Below, piece after piece: positions 1 through 5,213 of a DNA stretch of 5,213 nucleotides (its first letter is position 1; each line of letters starts with the position of its first letter). Position numbers and translations under genes: made by a program. This DNA comes from an uncultured Eubacterium sp. Lineage in GTDB: Bacteria > Bacillota > Clostridia > Lachnospirales > Lachnospiraceae. The stretch spans positions 1 through 5,213 of the forward strand of contig URGC01000134.1 of assembly GCA_900547255.1 (NCBI GenBank), read 5' to 3'. The notes under the pieces were generated by a model. The model ran no database searches and was not told where the DNA came from. It was given only the letters and a program-made list of their open reading frames with translations.

Positions 1-9
1 AAAACCTCT

Positions 10-25
10 TGCAAGCAAGCTTGCA
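10..25. repeat. Short inverted repeat (hairpin) upstream of the HD-GYP gene
   Basis: TGCAAG at 10-15 pairs with CTTGCA at 20-25 around a CAAG loop (16-19). The pairing can be extended to seven base pairs with a two-base loop. No clean T-run follows directly, only the pyrimidine-rich stretch TTTCTGACCTTTTGACC, so it does not look like a standard intrinsic terminator of an upstream gene. It could be the end of an upstream transcript, a regulator site or part of a dispersed intergenic repeat. The pairing is seen; the function is unknown. Confidence 0.4.
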
Positions 26-33
26 TCGGCTTT

Positions 34-61
34 CTGACCTTTTGACCCTGGTATCTATAAA
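34..61 (+). promoter_or_regulatory. Possible sigma-A type promoter for the signalling operon
   Basis: CTGACC at 34-39 matches the TTGACA -35 box at four of six positions. A 16-base spacer follows, then TATAAA at 56-61, which matches TATAAT at five of six. Transcription would begin near 68, leaving a leader of about 25 bases before the ATG at 93. An alternative -35, TTGACC at 42-47, is a better match but has no good -10 at proper distance. The element overlaps a direct repeat (TGACC at 35-39 and 43-47) that might be a binding site. It is only a consensus match, and the true promoter could lie further upstream of the window. Confidence 0.35.
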
Positions 62-80
62 ATACATTTAGAGAAATGAC

Positions 81-85
81 AGGGG
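81..85 (+). promoter_or_regulatory. Ribosome binding site of the HD-GYP regulator
   Basis: AGGGG at 81-85 lies seven bases before the ATG at 93. This supports that start over any later in-frame ATG, the first of which falls well inside the receiver fold. The protein then begins MTDWVLVVDDD, so the first beta strand of the receiver domain is at the very N terminus, as is usual for this family. Confidence 0.7.
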
Positions 86-92
86 TGACAGG

Positions 93-1118
93 ATGACAGA
101 TTGGGTATTGGTTGTAGATGATGATGTAGCCAATCTTAAGATGGCAAGCAAGATACTTATATCTGAGAATATGCGTGTAAGTTGTCTTAAATCAGGTGAG
201 GAGACTGTGAAATTTCTGAAGGGAAACAGACCTGATTTAATTCTTCTTGATCTGCATATGCCGGGTATGGATGGATTTGAAACAATTGCAGCGATTAAGG
301 TGGATAAGAATATGGCTGAGATTCCAGTCATATTTCTTACTGCTGATGATGACAGGGATACCGAAGCTAAGGGATTGTCTGCCGGGGCAATGGATTTTAT
401 CAAGAAACCATTCTCGCCGGAGGTTCTTATATTAAGGGTTAAGAACACTATAGATTTGATTCGTCTGAAGACAAGCCTTTCAGATGAGGTTGATAAGAAG
501 ACACAGGAGATTTTGGCTCAGACTGAAAAGCTGGAGAGACTTTCAATGCAGATTGTTAAGGCTTTGTCAGGTGCGATTGATGCAAAGGACACATATACTA
601 ATGGCCATTCGACAAGGGTTGCTGAATATTCAAGGGAGATAGCAAGACGGGCTGGATTCAGTCAGGAAGAACAGAATGACATATACATGATGGGGCTGCT
701 CCATGATATAGGAAAGATTGGAATTCCTGATGCGATTATCAACAAGCCATCATCATTGACAGAAGAAGAATACAAGATTATCAAAAACCATCCGGTAGTT
801 GGTGCGGGGATTCTTAAGAATATAACAGAGCTTCCTAAGCTTATGACAGGCGCAAGGTGGCATCATGAGCGTTATGATGGCCATGGATATCCAGATGGCA
901 TATCAGGTGATGACATTCCAAAGGAAGCACAGATTATAGCTGTGGCAGACTCGTATGATGCCATGAGTTCAAGGAGAAGCTACAGGGATGCACTTCCACA
1001 GGCGCATATAAGGTCGGAACTGATAGAAGGCAGAGGCAATCAGTTTGCACCGGAATATGCTGACATCATGATTAGCATGATAGACGAAGATGTTAATTAT
1101 GATATGAGAGAAACGTAA
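93..1118 (+). CDS. RpfG-like response regulator with HD-GYP cyclic-di-GMP phosphodiesterase domain
   Basis: This 341-residue cytoplasmic protein is predicted to hydrolyse cyclic-di-GMP when its receiver domain is phosphorylated. Residues 4-122 form a receiver with an intact active site: acidic residues D9 to D11, phosphoacceptor D53 in LLDLHMPGMDG, T83, and K105 in the KKPF motif. A helical linker (about 125-155) leads to the HD-GYP domain (about 150-335). That domain has NGH (H172), the LLHDIGKIGIPD motif with H204 and D205, H233, HHERYDGHGYPDG with H257 and H258, and VADSYDAM with D286. All hallmark metal and signature residues are present, so it should be catalytic. The position four before H172 is Tyr, not the Glu of tri-metal members, which suggests a two-metal site (inference). 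Length and domain order match RpfG. It is first in a three-gene unit with two kinases, either of which may be its phosphate donor. The output process is not shown by the sequence. Confidence 0.93.
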   Translation: MTDWVLVVDDDVANLKMASKILISENMRVSCLKSGEETVKFLKGNRPDLILLDLHMPGMDGFETIAAIKVDKNMAEIPVIFLTADDDRDTEAKGLSAGAMDFIKKPFSPEVLILRVKNTIDLIRLKTSLSDEVDKKTQEILAQTEKLERLSMQIVKALSGAIDAKDTYTNGHSTRVAEYSREIARRAGFSQEEQNDIYMMGLLHDIGKIGIPDAIINKPSSLTEEEYKIIKNHPVVGAGILKNITELPKLMTGARWHHERYDGHGYPDGISGDDIPKEAQIIAVADSYDAMSSRRSYRDALPQAHIRSELIEGRGNQFAPEYADIMISMIDEDVNYDMRET

Positions 1119-1121
1119 GAC

Positions 1122-1130
1122 AGGGGGGAG
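1122..1130 (+). promoter_or_regulatory. Ribosome binding site of the first hybrid kinase
   Basis: AGGGGGGAG at 1122-1130 lies five bases before the ATG at 1136, inside the 17-base gap after the TAA of the HD-GYP gene (1116-1118). It is strongly purine-rich and fixes this start rather than the ATG at residue 7. The gap has no room for a promoter or terminator, supporting co-transcription. Confidence 0.75.
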
Positions 1131-1135
1131 CGCAC

Positions 1136-3913
1136 ATGGAAGATAAGGAGAAAATGCAGAAGGCATATCTTGTTGTGCTTATCTGCTGTACGATATTTAC
1201 AACTGTATTAGTAGGGGAGTCCATTCTTCTTGGCTGGGAACTGTCAACAGCATTACTGCTGTTAGTCTGCGATATATTCTGCTGGGGTATTCATATAACT
1301 AAAAAGCTTCCACCTAATATCGGACTGTATATCAATGTCCTGCTTACAATGGTGACATTTTTCTTCTACGGAAGCCATGAGACAAGCATATATGATATTG
1401 CGCCAGTTGTTATCATTCTTATGATTATGTATTCAATGATAGAGAATAAGACAATACTTAATCTGTGTATGGTGACATATTATATAACGATGGCGTATGA
1501 TTTCATATTTGTCATAAAGGATTACAGTGATTTTGATTCGCTGCAGATATCAAGGACATTACTGCATCTTGGACTAGTATATATGGCATGGTATGTTATC
1601 AAAGTCCAGATAAACAGCAAGTCCAAGGAAAGACATATCACAGAAGAAAAGATTATACGTCTTGAGGACAGCAATAAAAGAGCAGAGGATTTCCTTACCA
1701 ATATGTCTCATGAGCTTAGAACACCTATCAATGCTGTAACTGGTATCACTAACACAATGTTAAGGACTGAGGACAATGCTGCCAAGAGAAAAGATATATT
1801 GTCTATCCAGATGGCGGGTCAGAGACTTTTTAACCAGATTGAGGACATCCTTGATTTCACAGAGATTGATACAGGACGAATCAGGATAAGTGAGGATTCA
1901 TATGCGATATCTTCACTTATTAATGACATTATAAGTGGTAACAGAATTGCAGAACATGATAAAAATGTTGAGCTTATAATAGATATTGATGCTTCCATGC
2001 CAGCAATGCTTACAGGAGATGGCAGGAAGATTAAAAAGATTATCAAGCACCTCATTGACAATGGACTTAAATTTACTAAAGTCGGCGGCGTGTATGTGAA
2101 GATATTCGCGATGTCCAAGGATTATGGTGTTAATCTTTGCATTAAAGTCAGCGATACTGGTATAGGAATGTCTGACGAGGAGCTTACAAGAATTAAAGAA
2201 AAATATTACCAGAATAACAGTGGTACAGATAGAAAAACTGGTGGTCTGGGACTTGGCTTGTCTATTGTGTATGGAATGGTTTCAGCGATGGAGGGCTTTA
2301 TTCAGGTTGAAAGTGAATTAGGCAGGGGAACAACCGTGTCTATAAGCATTCCACAGAAGGTAGCGGATTATTCATCACATATGACTGTCAGGAATAAGGA
2401 AAATCTGTTTATCGCATGTTTCCTTGAACCAGAAAAATACGTTGTACCAGAAGTCCGCAAATATTATAACGATATGATAAGCGGTCTTGTCAATGGACTG
2501 GATATTGAATTAAGAAGAATATCAAGCATTGATGAATTAAAACAGCTTATTGCCAAGTATCAGGTAACACATCTGTTTGTCGGCAAGGAAGAATATTTAA
2601 AGTACACATCATATCTTGGACAGATAGATAAAAGCACAGAGATTGTTGTGGTTTCAGATGACGAACTGAAATTCCCTGCTGTTAGACAATTTAAGCTTAT
2701 TAAGAAACCAATATACTGCCTGCCTGTTGTCAATATTCTTAATGCGTCAGCTACGGATACTGACAATTCACAGAGCGGTTATATGAGCTGTCCGGGAGTC
2801 AGGGTGCTTGTTGTAGATGATGAACCAATGAATCTTATGGTTGCAGAGGGAATATTTAAGGGATATAAGATGTCGGTAAAGACTGCAAGAAGCGGTATGG
2901 AGGCTATAGATATATGCGATAAAGAAAGCTTCGATATAATATTCTTAGACCATATGATGCCGGAGATGGACGGAATAGAGACTATTAAACGCCTGCGCAA
3001 GCTTCATCTGGATGACGATAAGCCGATGACAATTGTAGCATTTACAGCTAATGCGGTAAGCGGAGCAAGAGAAATGTTCTTAGACGAGGGCTTTGATGAG
3101 TTCATATCTAAGCCTATAGAGGACTGTGAGCTGCAAAGAGTGCTTAAAAAGCTTCTTCCTAAGTCATCAATTGTATATACACATGATATACATACAGATG
3201 ATGTGCAGGATGATAACAGCGTAATAACACAGGATGATGCTTCTGTAAGCGCAGAGAAAAGTGATATGGAAAAGCTTGGTGATATAGGAATTGATACCAA
3301 GTCAGGTCTTTCATATTGTGGTGGAGATGAGCAGTTCTATAAAGAGCTTCTTATAAAATATGCCAAAGATGCCAAGGCAAAGCATGATGAAATGGAGAAA
3401 TCTTTCGAGGAAAATGACTGGAAGAATTACTGTATACAGGTTCATGCACTAAAGAGCACCTCCAAGATGATTGGACAGGATAGGCTTTCAGAGATGGCAC
3501 GTCTGGCAGAGGATGCGGCTAAGAATGTAGATGCAGATTATATCAAAGTCCATCACAATGAAATAATGAATGAGTATATTCTGCTTGCAGGAAATATTCT
3601 TACAATATTGACATCAGATGCAGATGATGATTCACCAGAGAGTTCAGGGGATACGGCATCAACTGATAAACCATCCATTACAAAGGAGAAGTTCATAGAA
3701 TATCTGGAGCAGTTAAAACAGTGTTTTGCTACATATGAGGCACAGAGTGCAGATGAGATAATTGATTCACTGAATGGATATCAGTACAATGGCGTGGATG
3801 TGGCAGACCTGCTTAAGCATATTGCCGGTGATATTGAGGATTTTGAGTTTGATGCTGCTGATGATAAGACGGACAAACTTATCCTTGAAGTGAAAGGTGG
3901 TGATATGTCATGA
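1136..3913 (+). CDS. Membrane hybrid sensor histidine kinase with pseudo-receiver, receiver and HPt domains
   Basis: A 925-residue tripartite kinase with all steps of a His-Asp-His relay on one chain. About six hydrophobic segments (roughly 10-30, 36-54, 62-79, 86-103, 106-127, 140-158) form the sensor, with no sizeable external domain. HisKA follows (about 182-247), with H192 in SHELRTP. The HATPase domain (about 290-407) has N309 of the N box, G1 DTGIG at 340-344 and G2 GGLGLGLS at 369-376. Residues 423-540 look like a receiver fold without a phosphoacceptor Asp. The active receiver (about 554-675) has D561, D562, D605 in FLDHMMPEMDG, T637 and K659. An Asp-rich linker (about 683-710) leads to an HPt domain (about 725-825) with H770 in HALKSTSKMIG. 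The tail (about 848-925) is acidic, helical and unassigned. The F-box region between G1 and G2 is atypical. The overall plan resembles BarA/ArcB/RpfC-type kinases; the signal sensed is unknown. The gene sits 17 bases after the HD-GYP regulator, its likely partner, and overlaps the next kinase by four bases. Confidence 0.92.
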   Translation: MEDKEKMQKAYLVVLICCTIFTTVLVGESILLGWELSTALLLLVCDIFCWGIHITKKLPPNIGLYINVLLTMVTFFFYGSHETSIYDIAPVVIILMIMYSMIENKTILNLCMVTYYITMAYDFIFVIKDYSDFDSLQISRTLLHLGLVYMAWYVIKVQINSKSKERHITEEKIIRLEDSNKRAEDFLTNMSHELRTPINAVTGITNTMLRTEDNAAKRKDILSIQMAGQRLFNQIEDILDFTEIDTGRIRISEDSYAISSLINDIISGNRIAEHDKNVELIIDIDASMPAMLTGDGRKIKKIIKHLIDNGLKFTKVGGVYVKIFAMSKDYGVNLCIKVSDTGIGMSDEELTRIKEKYYQNNSGTDRKTGGLGLGLSIVYGMVSAMEGFIQVESELGRGTTVSISIPQKVADYSSHMTVRNKENLFIACFLEPEKYVVPEVRKYYNDMISGLVNGLDIELRRISSIDELKQLIAKYQVTHLFVGKEEYLKYTSYLGQIDKSTEIVVVSDDELKFPAVRQFKLIKKPIYCLPVVNILNASATDTDNSQSGYMSCPGVRVLVVDDEPMNLMVAEGIFKGYKMSVKTARSGMEAIDICDKESFDIIFLDHMMPEMDGIETIKRLRKLHLDDDKPMTIVAFTANAVSGAREMFLDEGFDEFISKPIEDCELQRVLKKLLPKSSIVYTHDIHTDDVQDDNSVITQDDASVSAEKSDMEKLGDIGIDTKSGLSYCGGDEQFYKELLIKYAKDAKAKHDEMEKSFEENDWKNYCIQVHALKSTSKMIGQDRLSEMARLAEDAAKNVDADYIKVHHNEIMNEYILLAGNILTILTSDADDDSPESSGDTASTDKPSITKEKFIEYLEQLKQCFATYEAQSADEIIDSLNGYQYNGVDVADLLKHIAGDIEDFEFDAADDKTDKLILEVKGGDMS
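3894..3901 (+). promoter_or_regulatory. Ribosome binding site of the second kinase, inside the end of the first
   Basis: AAGGTGGT at 3894-3901 lies eight bases before the ATG at 3910 and within the last codons of the preceding gene. It supports the ATG that shares the ATGA overlap with that gene's stop codon. The nearby ATG at 3905 is in the frame of the first kinase and cannot serve the second. Confidence 0.6.
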
Positions 3914-5213
3914 ATCCTAAGAAAATAATACGTGCGATTAAAGACCATAACCTCGACATGCAGGAGAGATTATTCAGGCTGGTGCTTACAATAGGACTCA
4001 TAGGCTTTGCTATCGGAATAATCGGTGGAATGATGGCAGGTGAATCAGTGTCCAATATCGTGTCCATGATAGCTGCATTTATAATTGTATTTGTCATAAC
4101 AGTTCTCTCAATTAAGACACATTATATTCAGGTCGGTGCTGCAACAATAGGTGCAATTATTATATATGTGATTCTTCCATATAACTTCATAACATCTGGA
4201 GGAATATATGGCGGTGCACCATTATGGATGATATTCGGCGTTGTGTATGTAAGTCTTGTTGTAAATGGCGTAATAAAATATGTGTTACTGGTTTCGGGAT
4301 TTACCATTTTTGCGGGCTGCTATTATATCTCATATATGTATCCAGCTATGATAATACCTCATACAACAGATATGGCATTCATAGATTCATTCATGACACT
4401 TGCAATTGTATCTGTTATCACATGCTGTCTTATCCAGTTCCAGAATTCAATATACCGTTCTGAGAATGAGATTGCGCAGAAGCAGAAGAAAGAGATTGAG
4501 GAACTTAACAAGACACAGAATAGTTTCTTCTCAAGCATGAGCCATGAGATAAGAACACCTATTAACACAATTATAGGTCTGAATGAGATGATTTTAAGAG
4601 AAGATGTATCGGACGAGGTTGTATCTGATGCCAAGAGTATTCAGGGAGCAAGTAAGATGCTTTTGGCTCTTATCAATGACATTCTCGATATGTCAAAGAT
4701 GGAAGCTGGCAAGATGGATATTGTTCCGACACAATATGATGTCGGTGCAACTTTATCTGATATAGTCAATATGATATGGATAAGGGCGAAGAGTAAGGGA
4801 CTTAAGTTCCACATTGATGTTGACCCATCTATACCTTCAAAGCTGTATGGTGATGAGGTAAGAATTAAACAGATACTTATAAATGTCTTAAACAACGCTG
4901 TGAAATACACTAACGAGGGTTCTGTAACTCTCAGTATACAGTGCAGTAAGGATAAGAGTAATGATGACAATGTCCTTATGATATATTCTGTGTCAGATAC
5001 AGGAATTGGTATCAAGAAAGAGAATATGCCATATCTGTTCAGTGCATTTAAGCGAGTAGATGAGCAGAAGAACAGATATATAGAAGGAACCGGGCTTGGA
5101 TTATCTATAGTTAAACAGCTTGTAGACCTTATGGGAGGTGATATATCTGTAAACAGTGTGTACACCAAAGGCTCTACATTTGTGATAACTATACCTCAGA
5201 AGGTTGTCAATCA
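3910..5213 (+). CDS. Membrane sensor histidine kinase, 3' end beyond the window (probably hybrid)
   Basis: An open frame runs from the ATG at 3910 to the window edge without a stop, giving 434 complete codons. About six hydrophobic segments (roughly 22-43, 47-68, 74-90, 104-121, 123-146, 157-176) form the sensor, with a GGIYGGAPLW motif (97-106) between the third and fourth. A short helical stretch (about 183-205) connects to HisKA (about 201-268), with H212 in SHEIRTPINT. The HATPase domain (about 312-430) has N329 in NNAVKYT, G1 DTGIG at 363-367, an F-box with LFSAFKRVDE, and G2 GTGLGLS at 393-399. All kinase motifs are intact. Related clostridial kinases with the NRxIEGTGLGL signature usually continue into a receiver and often an HPt domain, so the missing part may hold these (inference). 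The start overlaps the previous stop as ATGA, a layout typical of translational coupling. Its membrane part does not resemble that of the first kinase, so the two probably sense different cues. Confidence 0.9.
   Translation, partial: MNPKKIIRAIKDHNLDMQERLFRLVLTIGLIGFAIGIIGGMMAGESVSNIVSMIAAFIIVFVITVLSIKTHYIQVGAATIGAIIIYVILPYNFITSGGIYGGAPLWMIFGVVYVSLVVNGVIKYVLLVSGFTIFAGCYYISYMYPAMIIPHTTDMAFIDSFMTLAIVSVITCCLIQFQNSIYRSENEIAQKQKKEIEELNKTQNSFFSSMSHEIRTPINTIIGLNEMILREDVSDEVVSDAKSIQGASKMLLALINDILDMSKMEAGKMDIVPTQYDVGATLSDIVNMIWIRAKSKGLKFHIDVDPSIPSKLYGDEVRIKQILINVLNNAVKYTNEGSVTLSIQCSKDKSNDDNVLMIYSVSDTGIGIKKENMPYLFSAFKRVDEQKNRYIEGTGLGLSIVKQLVDLMGGDISVNSVYTKGSTFVITIPQKVVN

Noticed and set aside
10..47. 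Intrinsic terminator of an upstream gene
   Set aside because: The stem is short and is followed by ATCGGC before any T-rich stretch, and the T-rich part is interrupted by GACC. It does not meet the usual stem plus T-run form.
1..92. Cyclic-di-GMP riboswitch in the leader, given the HD-GYP gene downstream
   Set aside because: The leader is too short in the window, and I see no GEMM-type paired stems with a tetraloop and receptor. An upstream part beyond the window cannot be excluded.
68..448. Minus-strand open frame of 126 codons opposite the receiver domain
   Set aside because: It lies wholly over the strongly supported HD-GYP gene and its leader. The Ser/Ile/Leu-rich composition is typical of an antisense shadow, and it has no recognisable domain.
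969..1166. Minus-strand frame spanning the gap between the first two genes
   Set aside because: It overlaps the coding ends of both genes and has no independent support. The gap is only 17 bases and is filled by a ribosome binding site for the plus strand.
3179..3265. Tandem repeat from repeated GATGAT/GATGATG runs
   Set aside because: These runs encode an Asp-rich linker between the receiver and HPt domains. The copies are irregular and reflect composition rather than a repeat array.
4224..4463. Plus-strand 79-codon frame rich in Cys and Tyr
   Set aside because: It is an out-of-frame reading of the membrane part of the second kinase, with no good ribosome binding site and no domain.
4641..5168. 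Minus-strand open frame of 175 codons
   Set aside because: It is antisense to the HisKA and HATPase motifs of the second kinase (H212 region onward to the G2 box). Its Ser/Leu/Ile-rich composition marks it as a shadow.

Overview
The window is AT-rich and has short intergenic gaps, strong AGGGG-type ribosome binding sites and all genes on the + strand. Codon choice and the style of the signalling proteins (for example a second kinase with the NRYIEGTGLGLSIV type of G2 box) suggest a Firmicute of the Clostridia, most likely a Lachnospiraceae gut anaerobe. This assignment is inferred from protein style; no marker gene is present.

Layout: positions 1-92 are a short leader holding a small hairpin-forming inverted repeat, a TGACC direct repeat and a possible promoter. 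Positions 93-1118 encode a response regulator with a receiver domain and an HD-GYP cyclic-di-GMP phosphodiesterase domain (RpfG-like). After a 17-base gap, positions 1136-3913 encode a 925-residue membrane hybrid histidine kinase. Its order is six membrane segments, HisKA, HATPase, degenerate receiver, active receiver, HPt and an acidic helical tail. A second membrane histidine kinase starts at 3910, overlaps the first kinase by ATGA, and is still open at the window end (5213). It has no stop codon inside the window.

The three genes look like one transcription unit that forms a phosphorelay. The two kinases have unrelated six-helix membrane inputs and no large extracellular domain. Phosphate would pass from His192 to Asp605 to His770 in the first kinase, and from there could reach Asp53 of the HD-GYP regulator and change cyclic-di-GMP breakdown. 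The domains and motifs are visible; the wiring is inferred from gene order and from the RpfC/RpfG precedent. I found no RNA genes, mobile elements, CRISPR arrays or clear terminators.
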